A stretch of DNA of 64,000 nucleotides from Polyodon spathula (GCF_017654505.1 NC_054540.1:44500054-44564053), one strand, 5' to 3'. Counted from the stretch's first letter, positions 53,519 to 63,910 are shown. The notes: a model not told the origin generated them from the sequence alone. Numbers and translations: made by a program.

Positions 53519-53961
53519 TATGGGTCGTTGGTAAACCTCGGTGTCCGAGGAGCCTGGTATCCGTATAGATGGCAATAGAGAACGTCAAAACAGAAGCAGC
53601 ACATTTCCGCCGAAACAACCATCTTCCTGCCCCCGCTGCCAGAGCCAGGTCCGGGGCTTAGGTTCGAGGAGAGACCAGTAGTGCTGTAGCCCCCCGGAGT
53701 TGAGGACAGCCCGTTGCTGTTGCCGCTAACGCTACAACCCGGACCCCCCAGGCCGTTCACCCGATTCACGCTCCCAGCCGCCACTGCAGACGAGGAGCCG
53801 ATCCCCAGGTCTGAGCCGCAATGTCCAGTCCCAGCTCCACCGCTCCCCGCCCCGCAGAGACCCCCCGAACCGGGGGACCCCGACAGCTTCTGCTTCTTCA
53901 CCCCGCAGCACCCGGCCGCCATCTTGGAACAATCTGCACCAACACACCGCTTCCTACCCAT
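53519..53961 (-). CDS. AMMECR1: AMMECR1, first coding exon
   Basis: AMMECR1 is a conserved protein of uncertain biochemical function whose human gene is X-linked and mutated in a syndrome of midface hypoplasia, hearing loss and elliptocytosis. This exon encodes 147 residues plus two bases. From the ATG at 53961 it reads MGRKRCVGADCSK, then MAAGCCGVKKQKLSG, a Gly/Ser-rich low-complexity region (residues about 28-112), then RKMVVSAEMCCFCFDVLYC and YRTP-like PRTPRFTNDP up to the splice donor. This last block opens the AMMECR1 domain and matches AMMECR1 rather than AMMECR1L (which reads VVTAEMCCYC and GFPQPRLP). A TAA at 54102-54100 closes the frame upstream and 53961 is the first ATG. Human AMMECR1 is annotated from the second Met (here 53922), so the start is debatable. 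The remaining exons lie outside the window. Confidence 0.93.
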
Positions 53962-54060
53962 CGCCGTCACCGCGGGAGGGGCGGGGGGAAACGCCGACCA
54001 GACGTAGAAACCCCACTGCGTCAACACGTACGACGGCAACTGCTCCACCTTCTCCCTTTT
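53580..54060. promoter_or_regulatory. AMMECR1: CpG-rich island over AMMECR1 exon 1
   Basis: A dense CpG and GC-rich block in an otherwise AT-rich window, covering the first coding exon and the bases just upstream. This fits a CpG-island promoter of a broadly expressed gene. Confidence 0.8.
53917..53928 (-). promoter_or_regulatory. AMMECR1: YY1-like site on the second in-frame ATG
   Basis: The minus strand reads CCAAGATGGCGGC, a close match to the YY1 consensus AAnATGGCGGC. Its ATG is the codon for the Met of MAAGCC. YY1 sites of this kind usually lie just downstream of transcription starts and overlap start codons. Confidence 0.6.
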
Positions 54061-54162
54061 TCCAAATGTAATACCCAGCGTATCCCCTACGTTAAATTCT
54101 TAATTATAGAGTAACTGCAGAAGGCCGCCGAGAAAGAAAATATTAAAATCGCAATGTCACAG

Positions 54163-54182
54163 GTCCTTTTTATGACGCCCCT
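54163..54182 (-). promoter_or_regulatory. Candidate TATA-like element upstream of AMMECR1
   Basis: The minus strand reads GGGGCGTCATAAAAAGG, a GC-box-like core next to a TATA-like CATAAAAAG, about 200 bases upstream of the ATG at 53961. Position only; CpG-island promoters often lack a TATA box. Confidence 0.25.
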
Positions 54183-54427
54183 GACTATAAATCCTTACGT
54201 TGTTTTCTTAGTAGGGATATGCTGGTGGCTTGCAAAAAACGAAAAGCCTTGTTCTATACATAAAATGGGAGATGACTTGCTCCTTCTAAATACTAAACAA
54301 ATATTCTTTGTAACATAAAACGGCTAACTTGAAGTTAGGTTCAACGCTTACAGTAATCAACGTTATCTGCTTAACTAAAGCAGGGCAGTTGGCAGTCTGC
54401 AGATAGAATATATATATATATATGTAT

Positions 54428-54463
<36 letters not shown>

Positions 54464-56989
54464 TGCACCGTCAGCTTGAATGGACGGCTTCTTTTTGTGG
54501 TTATGTAAGGCGGTCTGGGGCTCGAGTTCGTAGGACCCACACGTTTCACCATGAATAACAAGTAAGGTTCCGGGTGATCTGCCTCCCAACATTTAATTTT
54601 TTGCATCCGAACGTGTCCTTTTCACTAGTTCAATCTTAGCGCACCTGATGCGTCTCTCTGCTGCAGTATTGCCGGTGCAGCAAGGCACTGCAATGTTCAC
54701 AAGCGGCATATAATTAAATAACTGCACTGAATTGCATTTGTGTTTTTCACTGTCTTTGTCTCACACAATGCTTCGTATTGGTATAGCAATTATTTTGTAT
54801 ATACCAGTGTTCAAAACAGACTTCGAAGTTTGCGGCAGTCTTATATATAGATGTCCATTTCTGTTTTAATTATACAAATTAAAAAAAATTCAATCCAAAA
54901 TAAAACAGAGGTCTCCTATTTCCCCAAACCACATCCAGCATGCAGTATCTGCAGATGTGTCGTTGAATTTGCGGTACTTGAAATAACGACTACCCTCACC
55001 CGAACTAGCAAATTCTCACAGAACTAGGTAGGAGAGTATTCAGGGCGTATGTTGCGACGATTTCCTACGCATAGTGCGTAAAGTCTTCTCAGTCATCAAG
55101 TCTGGAACCCCTCGGCGCTGTTTGCGGGTAATTTACGTTCAAATGCAGAGCGCCAATTCCGTAAAGATCGTCTGTCTGAAACACTGTATTGGAATTGGGA
55201 GCACGAGCTGTTCCATCCGCTCCAATCAGGGCTCTGAAAGAGAGACCAACAAGAAAACAGTATAACGAATGTGTGTGCAAGCCGTGGGTTGTGCAATGTA
55301 GCGTTGTGATCTCTGGAATCTGGTAGGCAGCCGCAGTCAGATTACAAAACCCTGGCAATTAACCCTGAATCCACCGGAATCGCACACATATCGTATACTA
55401 TTAACGAGAATGGTTTTGAGGTTTGTGTGTGTTTCAAAAACTGGTCAGCCCTCACTGACGATTATGGAAAATAAATAAAGACTATACTTCAAGTTCATGG
55501 TTTAAATTAATATTGCTTGTATCGCAAATAGACTAAATGTACGGGTTGTTTTACAAAATGCAAAATAAATGCTTCTAGAAGATTCTGGGGACCACCCTGG
55601 CAACATGTGTGAGAACCACTGGTTTAAATAAAAATAAAAATAAATACTCTTCTTTTCAAACTAACATTCTGAAAGTTCCCCTGAATCTTAACATTGACAG
55701 TTTAACAGTATATTAACACACTGTAATGAACGACACTTCCTTATATAAGTTTACCACAATATATTTACACAGTAACTTTCCAGTCTTCCTTAGGCATGTG
55801 TCTCTTACAATGCTTCCCTGTGCTATAGTCGATAAACCCCCCCTGATAAAAACCTATTGAAAATGGAACTATACTGTAATCATAAGTCTAACACTAACTT
55901 GTTGTCTTGTGTTTAAAATGAGTAACTTTGTTTTATCAGTCTTCATGTTTGAAGATGAGATTAAAATACATTATGAAAGAACGGAGGACTGGTTTGGCTG
56001 GTCCACAGACCCAGATTAACGCTAATCTTGGATTTACAAAACAAACAAAAGAACAGTGAGCACCTTATTACAGTATGCCAGCTAATGTGTCAGAACATTT
56101 TTTTAACTTTCCTTAGGCATGTGTTGGTTTTATTTAAGTACTTATTTTTTTTATAAATTGTCAATTTTTTTAAAGGGAATTCATTTTCGGTACAATTTTC
56201 GTTTTTTCAACTGTACAAATGAACTGTCAAATGAACTGTAGATTGCATTTTGATTTGAAACATACAGTCAGTTGTCTGAATTTAGTATCACTCCATGTTG
56301 TTCTTTCTTTGGCATAGTGATGCTAATTCACTGCCCTATTTAAACTGTGACACTAGGGGCTAGACATGTCCAAGAATAAACACAAAAGATGATGTGAACT
56401 TCTGACCCTGCATAGTGTGCACAGAGTAATAACACTAGTACAGTGTTCTGCAAAGCAAGCTATACAGTCATAAGAGAAAAACAGCTGACCAGACCTCATT
56501 CAGGGGCTGTGAAGTGGCCAGTGCAGATAGGCTTGGTGACCATTGTTGTTAAAGGAGTGCTATGTTTTAACGACCTTCTTCTTACCTCTAGTACTAACAA
56601 TATTTCACCTGTCCTTTTTGGAGTTGAAGATGTCTTTTGTTTTTTTTTTCCAATATTCTTCAGACTATACAGTGCAGCATATCAAAGCATATCAAACAGT
56701 TTTTTTTTTTTCTGGTACCTAATCACTTCCTGTGTGGTAAGTCACGTGATCTGATTGCAGACAGACAGAATGGAACGAAACTGAACGAGAGCACAGGAAG
56801 TGGTTTGGCCCCAGGAAGCAGCAGCCCCCTTTAGTACAATTGTTTGCACTGCTGTAAGTTTGGGAGAAAATTCGGCTGGGGATAGTTTGCATCGTCACAC
56901 TTTAATTACCCCTGCTGGTCAAGGGCATGACGAGTCCAAACAGAGACTGGTAACAGTATCTTGGTAACATCCAATGCTTAGGATTGGTA
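54183..56989. other. Upstream flank, no gene recognised
   Basis: Contains a TA microsatellite (54410-54462) and a mildly CpG-containing stretch at 54960-55280 with a good CCAAT box (TCCAATCAGGG, about 55223). A 63-codon plus frame (55074-55265) and two overlapping minus frames there are unrecognised. A hAT-like right end GAGAACCACTG is near 55610. Confidence 0.4.
54410..54462. repeat. (TA)n microsatellite, interrupted
   Basis: Two TA runs separated by GTATTATTA. Confidence 0.95.
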
Positions 56990-56990
56990 G

Positions 56991-57542
56991 TCAGAGGCAG
57001 CCAATACCCAGGTCGGCACTTGCAGGGTTAAGGAAGATTGCATGATGTTTCCAAGGCAGGACAGTCTAGTGCAAGGTGACTTGCCTTTCATAGCCTGCTT
57101 TGCTTTTCATATACTGTTTTGTTTTTGCTACTGTTATGTTTTTCACTAAAATGTTCTAGTGCAGAGTGACTTTGTTTTGCTTTTGATACAGCTGCATTTG
57201 CAAAAGATTATGGAAAGAATGTGTTAAAGGTTGCTATATTTGTGTGAGAGTGTAAAACTGTTTTCCTGAGCTTTGAGCAAAAAACAACTCCTAATAGGGA
57301 GGACTTTGAGACTGTTCTATGATATTGTTGACATATTGATCTGCTCAATGTTGCTGTGCTGAACATGTATAAGTATTGGGTCACCTTGTCTTAAACTGAG
57401 AGAGAGTGTGTTTGTGTTACTGCTTCGGTGTGTTCATGTAACTGCTTCTTTTCCCTTGCGCACATTGTAATAAACTTCTTGAGCTGCTACCGATCAGAGT
57501 CATCAGTCATTTTATACAACAGGATATTTTCCCCCTACTACA
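56991..57542 (+). mobile_element. 5' LTR of the endogenous retrovirus
   Basis: Its first part (GAGGCAGCCAATACCCAGGT onward, then CCAAGGCAGGAC) recurs at 63914-63990, which defines the repeat. TATAAG is at 57368 and AATAAA at 57469-57474. CTACTACA ends it at 57542, five bases before the primer-binding site. The start is uncertain by a few bases because the two copies differ at the edge. Confidence 0.82.
57469..57474 (+). terminator. LTR polyadenylation signal
   Basis: AATAAA about 100 bases after the TATAAG of the LTR, followed 45-70 bases later by the LTR end; the usual R/U5 arrangement. Confidence 0.6.
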
Positions 57543-57547
57543 GAACT

Positions 57548-57567
57548 TGGCGACGAGGATGGGATTC
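57548..57567 (+). other. Primer-binding site, tRNA-Ser(GCU) type
   Basis: TGGCGACGAGGATGGGATTC is the complement of the 3' end of vertebrate tRNA-Ser(GCU), including the added CCA, as I recall that tRNA. Reverse transcription would start here. Position five bases after the LTR end is as expected. Confidence 0.75.
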
Positions 57568-57772
57568 ACCGAAGTGTATATTTTTCCTTGTCTGGTACTG
57601 GTTTGCCAAGGAGGGTGAGTTAACCGCCTCTCATATTTAGTGGTTAAGCTGCTAGTAGACTTGATTGATGAAACTGAATTAGGTGAAATAAAGAACAGAC
57701 TAAAAGTGTGTGTGATATGACTGGTGCGTGTAGGTGAGTAGAGGTCTTGAAGTGTAATGTGTACAGTACTGT

Positions 57773-57932
57773 GTTGTAGTCCGAGCTGGCTTTCCCCTGT
57801 GCCGGGCCCCATCTAGGTTGTTGTAGTCTGGAGTTGGCTTTCCCCTGTGCTGGGGCCCATCTAGGCTGTTGTAGTCTGAGGTAGCTTTCCCCTGTGCTGG
57901 GGCCCAACTGAGCTGTTGTAGTCTGGACTGGT
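57773..57932 (+). repeat. Leader tandem repeat, 47-bp unit, over 3 copies
   Basis: Units start GTTGTAGTC at 57773, 57820, 57868 and 57914 (periods 47, 48, 46) and contain GGCTTTCCCCTGTGC and GGGGCCCATCTAGG. The array lies between the primer-binding site and the gag start. Confidence 0.9.
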
Positions 57933-58000
57933 TCTGATCCAGGCAGGCTGTGTGTGTAGTAGACAGAGTTGTAGCCTCTAGTGCTAAGGAGCGATAGGAT

Positions 58001-58348
58001 ATGACCAGCGAAATGACTGTAGTTATTGAGCATCTCTTAACAAAGCATGTGAAATGGCAAAAAACGATGTTGGAAGATAGCTGGGATCCTAAATGGACCC
58101 CAGTGCAGCACCGAGAATGGTGGTCGAAACAGGATAAATATCTCGCTGATAAAGGAATTGTAACTGTATGTAGTGTGTTGCCCCAGGTGCAGGGATCACT
58201 GACTACTGAGTTGGAGAAAGTGAAGCTGGGTCAACAAGTAAATGCTCTATTGAAAAGGCAATTGAAGTTTATACAATGTTCTATGACTAAGGCAGAAAGA
58301 AGATGCGTTAGTGCAGGATTATGGAGTAAGGAAGTGGGAAGTACATAG
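58001..58348 (+). pseudogene. Retroviral gag, N-terminal part
   Basis: ATG at 58001 begins a 115-codon frame with Trp-rich helical sequence (DSWDPKWTPVQHREWW, about 58077) and basic stretches, then TAG at 58346-58348. Position after leader and before protease and a zinc-knuckle remnant (58001 to 60655 overall) marks it as gag. No further clean capsid frame is visible and the solo LTR interrupts the region. Matrix-like by position only; no domain match claimed. Confidence 0.55.
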
Positions 58349-59340
58349 AGATTGTTCAGGGACAGACGACAGGATCAAGGGTTTGTGCAAGTGTTAATAA
58401 GGGGCCTCGGACCACACCTGGAAAAGTCAATTGAACTGTGAGTTAACCCCGGGAATACGTATGATGCAGTGATGGCATGGGGAGGTATGGTTGGGAACTG
58501 GTGGAGAAAGGAGAATAAAGAAGGAAAAGGGGATGTGAAGATAGTAAGTGTAAGTGCAGTTAAGCGTGCTGGGAACTGAACATCAGTACGATGTGACAGG
58601 CTGTTGAGGAGTTACAAACGTGATATGGTTTTGCAAAGGTAAATTGTAAGTAATTGGCTGTTAAGAATAAAGATTTGACTGAGCAGGAAAGTAATTGACA
58701 CAGAATAGATGGCAGGTATAATATTTGGTTTCTAAAAATGCAGAATTAAATCAATGTTTTATTTTCAAGAGTCTGCATATTAATGATTGTTTAGTTCATG
58801 TTGAATTAAACAGGGAGATAGCATATTCTTTGAATGGAAAACACTTAGTTTAATAAAGCACTGAAGTTACTAGTATTAACTGATTTTATTTGCACATATA
58901 CAAGGTGTTTTGTTGATGTTGGTCACAATTAATGTTTTACGGAGCTTCTAGCAGAAGAGGTGATGATAACTAGATTAATGTGGTAAATGAGACATTAATA
59001 AATCATGAATGGCGTGATTATTGATGATGCAATGGTGAACTGCAGGTATTGCAATTGTAGTGTAAGTCAGGGACTAAACCTGAAACAAACTAAGGGATCT
59101 ATGCGAGAATATAAAAAATATTTTTGCGACTGAGATACTTGTGTGCATGTGTTGTAAAGGGCAGTTGTATTCTGTTTATGTTGTATTGTGTTTATGTTGT
59201 ACTGTGTTTGTGGCCGGCCGTGCTAGCAAGCTGTATGGTTGTGAAGATTGTACCATATCTGTAAGACTATAGTCATATTTTAGGTAATGACAGTTGAGCA
59301 TAATATGGAGTCTATGAACTGGGTGTTACATATGTATGTA

Positions 59341-59757
59341 TGTGGCAGAGCAAAGCTCTGCCCTTTAAATTGGCAGGGATGGGGTTAACTTCCCCTACCT
59401 GCCTGGGTTTATTATGTTCAGGTGGCTGGGGTTGATTAGTTGATTAGGTTGATTAACGATCAATCAGCGCCCAGCCACCTGATATAAAAGGAGGCCTCTG
59501 CTTCTCATTTGGGGGAGAGGGAGCTGAGGAAGCAGGTTGGGTTTTTTTGGGTTGTTTAGAAAGTTTGAATCCAGTGAAGGCATCGCCCAGCCTGGAAACT
59601 GTTATTTTTGTAAGTTTTGCTTTTTATCTTTTTTGTGTTTAAATTGCTTTGTTTTGGCCCTTGTGCCCTTTCATTTTGTGTTTATTTATAATAAAATAGT
59701 TATTTTTTTGAACTGCAGTCTGTCTCTGGGCCTCTATCCACTCGCCAGCCTGCCACA
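59341..59757 (+). mobile_element. Solo LTR nested in the retroviral gag region
   Basis: Starts TGTGGCAG (59341) and ends CTGCCACA (59757), perfect 8-base inverted ends. Flanked by an exact 5-bp target duplication, ATGTA at 59336-59340 and 59758-59762. TATAAAA is at 59483-59489 and a polyadenylation-like AATAAAA near 59690. With no internal region it is a solo LTR, 417 bp. The family is not known, but it differs from the gypsy and retroviral LTRs of the window. Confidence 0.92.
59419..59489 (+). promoter_or_regulatory. Stem-loop and TATA box in the nested solo LTR
   Basis: CAGGTGGCTGGG (59419-59430) and CCCAGCCACCTG (59470-59481) are perfect 12-bp inverted repeats with a 39-nt loop. TATAAAA starts at 59483, two bases after the stem. 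Confidence 0.6.
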
Positions 59758-60331
59758 ATGTAATATATGTTTGTCTGTTGGCTATTACATGTTGACCTAT
59801 TTGTGAGTTAGGATAACCTGTTAATAGGAAAAACCTGTTACACAAACCGTCACAAAAGTGTGGCGGATGAGGGTATTGGCATAAAACCCTAGTTAAAGTC
59901 CATGAGCGCACCAAACAACGTGTAAATTTAAGGTGCAAAGGAAACCAAACCATTAATAAAACCCACAAAGTACAGTAATGCTCTGTTTTCTCTGTGTCAT
60001 AGTGGTAAAACGTCAGTTTAGAATGATCATTTTATTAATAATGGCTTGGGTTAGATTGGTTTTGCTTAAGCTACACATAAAGCAACATTTGAGAAAAGGC
60101 AGGTGTTTAACACTATGTGACCTTCACATAAGTGTGAGTGGGAACGTAAACCGTGTTCACGAAATAGCAGAGTGCAGCTCCGACTATGAAAAGGGACAGG
60201 ATCTGTCATAGTTTGAGAACGGAAGCCAGCTTCAGTTCAGGAATTGATATAAGGGAGTGGATTAAATTAAAATATGGATTGCAACGGCGATGCAATGGGA
60301 CTGGAAGCTAGAAGTTTAGCTCAAAGAAGCA

Positions 60332-60655
60332 GTGAAAGATAAGATTCTGGGAGCATTGCCAGAGAACAGGCAATATACAGATAAGGTGCCTGGGCAGTTG
60401 TCCAGCAGCAGAGAAATGTTACTAATAGATATTGAAGGCACAGTTTACAGCTGCAAGGTCACAACACAACTCAGAACGGGTTTTAGAATGAATACAATTT
60501 TAAGCAATGCTCTAATTGTGGCCGTATTGATACTTAAATTTAACTTGTTGGGAAAGTGGCAGTGGCTACAGTCTGAAATGGCGGAAGAACCGCAAGGAGA
60601 TTATAAGAAATATATAAGAATGTTGCGGCAGCTGCAGGCACAGTTAGGGGAGTGA
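60332..60655 (+). pseudogene. Retroviral gag C-terminal region
   Basis: A 107-codon frame that ends just before the protease region. In another frame at about 60500 a zinc-knuckle-like CSNCGR is visible but its downstream H and C are lost. It ends QLQAQLGE with TGA at 60653-60655. This is the usual place for nucleocapsid. Confidence 0.5.
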
Positions 60656-60658
60656 CGT

Positions 60659-61212
60659 ATGGTGGCCTTGGTCGGAGCAAAGGGGGGAGGTAATGATGAT
60701 GGGGATAATAGAATGTTTGTTGACGCGGAGGCAGGAGGTCACCCATGTAAAATGTTAGTTGATACAGGGGCGTGTGTGACAATCACTGATTTGGGTGTGA
60801 TGTCGCTTTAACAAAACAATATGTAATGATTGAAGGTGTTGATGGAGGCACACAAATTGCCTTCAAAACACAGCCAATAGAAATAAAAATTGGAGCTATC
60901 ACTGCAACAGTAGAAATGTATCATGCAAAATGCATGAACAAAATATTTTAGGACTAGATGTAATGTCACAAATGAAATTAATTATTGATACAGGTGCATG
61001 CACTATGTCAGCAGGCATAAGCAATGAAACACACAGAAATGGAGTCTGGCGAAAAATAGCTACACTCACATATTATGATATCTCATCTTTCCCTCTCACA
61101 CTCCAGGACTTGACTGAGAAGTACTCGGAAATGTGGGCTCAGCATAGCAATGACTGTGGTAAGGCAGCAGGCTTGCTTATCACAATTGAAGGAGACACCC
61201 ATCCCCAATAGA
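60659..61212 (+). pseudogene. Retroviral protease region
   Basis: The frame from 60659 has a catalytic LVDTGAC (about 60755-60775), the aspartic protease signature. A second DTGAC (about 60987) in a different frame follows ILGLDVMS, the typical protease end. One or more frameshifts between 60790 and 60940 and a TAA near 60811 break it. Two DTGAC motifs in 230 bases is unusual; the second may be the C-terminal strand of the same protease rather than a second active site. Confidence 0.6.
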
Positions 61213-61835
61213 AACAGTACCCAATTAAACCTGAAGCAACTGAAGCAGTAAAGGGTATTATTACAGACCTGTTATAGCAGGGTATAGTAGTTGAATGTAA
61301 CTCACCCACGAACCGTCCCATTTGGCCGGTGCCCAGAGGGGAAGGGAAATGGAGATTAAACCAAAGATTGAATCAAGTATTGCCTTTAATGACACAAATT
61401 GTAGCTAACCCACGTACAATCTTCACTGAAGTACTTGTTGGTGAAAGTTGTTTTTCAATGATTCATATCAGTAATGGTTTTTGGAGTCTAACTATTAGAC
61501 CAGAAGTCCAACGGAAGTTCGCCTTCACCGTGAAAGGTGTACACAAGGGTATCGCAACTCACCAGTGATATTCCATCAATGTCGGGCAAAGGCAATATGG
61601 TCCCTAGACAACAACCAACATGGAAGTGTGTTACAATATGTCTATGACTTGTTGTTATGTAGTTCTTCTCTTGCAGAAGCGCAGAAGTTGTTGCATGACA
61701 TGCTGGCTCTACCAGTGTGTGTGTGTTCAAGGAAACAACCAAGGACAATGGGTACACAAGACACAAACCAAACTATACAGAACTAACAAAGCAGAGTTTG
61801 TTGGTGCTGCTCCTGTGACAAAAACAAAAGAATGA
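61213..61835 (+). pseudogene. Retroviral reverse transcriptase and integrase remnant
   Basis: Fingers region around 61210-61420 with stops at about 61209 and 61275. Palm region around 61480-61640, with a frame break near 61560. The active-site motif reads YVYD (about 61637) where the family has YVDD, so a catalytic Asp is lost. Soon after, about 61715, the frame runs into sequence resembling the end of integrase (GQWVHKTQTKLY, about 61755). RNase H and most of integrase are therefore deleted. Confidence 0.65.
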
Positions 61836-61872
61836 CAACCTTTGATATTGGAACTTGTGAAAATAACTGAAC

Positions 61873-63352
61873 ATGCTACGACCCCAACCAGAGTATGACT
61901 TATATAGTGCCTATGACTGTGTAAGCGTGGCAATGGACAAAGCCACAGTATGGACTGACTTACAAATTAGACTACCACTAGGAGGGTATTATGCCAAGAG
62001 CGAGACACTCTTGCTAACATGGCACATGGAGCCAGTGGTTATGGCTCCACAGGAATACATACTAATTGAGTTTGTTTGTATTACAGGAACTCCAAGATGT
62101 ACCCTAACCTATTTTGTGTTCACAGGGCAGTGACCGAAACGGACCCCTGCGAAGAACTTGAAGAAGAGCCAATCCCACAATGGTTTGTTATGATAAGGGA
62201 CTAGCCCCTGAAATGAAAATTGTATTAAAATAGAGCAAAAGAGAAAAAACGAAACCCATGCAACCTTGAAAAATATGTACAACAAAGTACAGTTGCTTCA
62301 CTAAGTAAAAAACGTAACCGACGTGACATACTGTCTGAATTATGGGATGGTTTGGGGCAGCCCAATCTACCACAAATGGAATAAACGCTGAATTCCAACA
62401 ATGTGATAACGATGTAACAAATACATGGAATGCATAAGGTGTGATGCATTCCGCCACCGGGGTGCACCATGCAGCTAATGCAATACAATTAATGGTAAAG
62501 TCTATCAAACAGGCTATTAGGGATGATGTTAATGTAACATGAAGAAAGGTGTTACCATATGGGAATGGCCGAAACAAAAATGATCTCCTCTTTAGACGTT
62601 TACCAGTGTTGCATAGAAAATCCCTTCAACCTGTTAGGGCGGTTGGTTCAGCTATCGAATGGGCTGCTGATGTATGGGATGCCATCCTCACCGCTCACAT
62701 CGAGCCCTGTATCTTACTACTAATATCACCTTTCAAATTTGAATACCCTCAGGAACCTCTAGGGTACCTGTGGCGGTAAAAGCGGTTCAACCATTGGGCC
62801 AACAAGAAGGTAACCATGTATATACTTTGTATAATGTGGGGTGGGTAGGAAATGGTAGTTTGTACAGCCTTGATTGTTGTACACAATATAATTACGTGCT
62901 GACTGTAGCACTCTTTCTCTTCGCTGCTGTTTCCACTTAACCACTTAAAGGCTTTGAACAAATGACACATTTGTGCATCACCTCTGACTCTACACACATA
63001 TCTATGGGAGCTGGAACATGTGAAACAAATGTCTCTTACTGTATATATGTGAACCACACAGTCACACTGGGGTCCAGAATAATACATCCATTACCCCCAT
63101 TGTACGTAACCAACATCCTAAGTCATTCTGAATGGCTGGCAGCAATAGACCATAGAAATCCAACATGAAATGATGTTAGCAGAAAGACATGCATGTATGG
63201 CTCAGGACATTGCAAAGATTGTCAAAACCCAGAGCTTGAGTCATGTGTGGGGTTTTGGCCCAGGTAAAAAAAAAAAAGGTTGGTTTGGAGTTGATAATGA
63301 TTCTGTTTATGTTTTGCCATATGAAATGTGCCATGAGGCTCCAACGATGTGA
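61873..63352 (+). pseudogene. Retroviral env-like region, heavily broken
   Basis: By position (after pol, before the polypurine tract) this is env. Cys-containing segments at 61873-62133, 62330-62480, 62549-62779 and 62962-63168 lie in different frames with many stops. A hydrophobic segment suggestive of a membrane anchor lies near 62905-62935. No intact surface or transmembrane subunit exists and I do not assign a retroviral genus. Confidence 0.45.
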
Positions 63353-63404
63353 ACGCCATAGTACTCAAGGTGTAAGGTCGGTATTAATGATGTAAAAAAA
63401 GAGG

Positions 63405-63445
63405 ATACCTCAAGGCAAGTACTGGTGACCTCTGCCTTGAGGTAT
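63405..63445 (+). promoter_or_regulatory. 13-bp perfect stem-loop in the retroviral 3' region
   Basis: ATACCTCAAGGCA (63405-63417) and TGCCTTGAGGTAT (63433-63445), loop 15 nt. Part of the loop and arm sequence recurs at about 63836-63858 near the 3' LTR. It could be an RNA element; role unknown. Confidence 0.5.
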
Positions 63446-63670
63446 AGAAGAAAGAGAACGAGAAAAAGGAAGAAGGTATGGCCCTTTGACCGAATGGTCT
63501 GTAGGAGCCACTTTGCTTTTCTGGCTCACTGCACATGCACAGTGAAGATACTAAGAACAGAGGATGGAAAAACACCAGCAATTGACTTGTATTTGACTTG
63601 TACAAAGAGTGCAAGAACAATGGAAGATTACAAAGTGTGGAATGTGTGCAAAACAGTAATGGTTAAATAA
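63425..63670 (+). other. Short open frame near the retroviral 3' end
   Basis: 81 codons with a strongly basic cluster (RYRRKRTRKRKK) near the N-terminus. It could be the cytoplasmic tail region of env, an accessory-like frame, or chance. No family recognised. Confidence 0.3.
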
Positions 63671-63892
63671 AAGATACATAGATGAAGTGCCAGCACTGAG
63701 TGGTGCAACCCCTGTGGAGAATGTTCAAGGTTACTTATGCAAACTGTTAATATGCTGATAGTGTTATTGCAAATTTACTAACATGGCTGCGTGCAGAATG
63801 CTACATATATTTCTTAGTGATACAGACGCATAGGGGCAAGTGCTGGTAACTTCTGCTTCATGCCGTGGACCGTCTCTGTTTTGGGCTATTCG

Positions 63893-63910
63893 AAGGTCCA
63901 AAGGAGGGAC
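63893..63910 (+). other. Polypurine tract
   Basis: GAAGGTCCAAAGGAGGGAC just before the 3' LTR, the usual primer site for plus-strand DNA synthesis. Confidence 0.6.

Noticed and set aside
53519..53961. Assignment to the paralogue AMMECR1L
   Set aside because: The conserved block reads VVSAEMCCFC and GYQAPRTPRF, the AMMECR1 version, not VVTAEMCCYC and GFPQPRLPRF. Only the N-terminal extension resembles AMMECR1L.
53518..54048. Start of the AMMECR1 frame at 54048
   Set aside because: That codon is GTG; the first ATG in frame is at 53961.
53714..54114. Plus-strand frames over the CpG block
   Set aside because: Shadow frames of the GC-rich AMMECR1 exon.
60755..61005. Two separate retroviral proteases from two DTGAC motifs
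   Set aside because: The second follows ILGLDVMS, the usual protease C-terminal region, so one damaged protease is the simpler reading.
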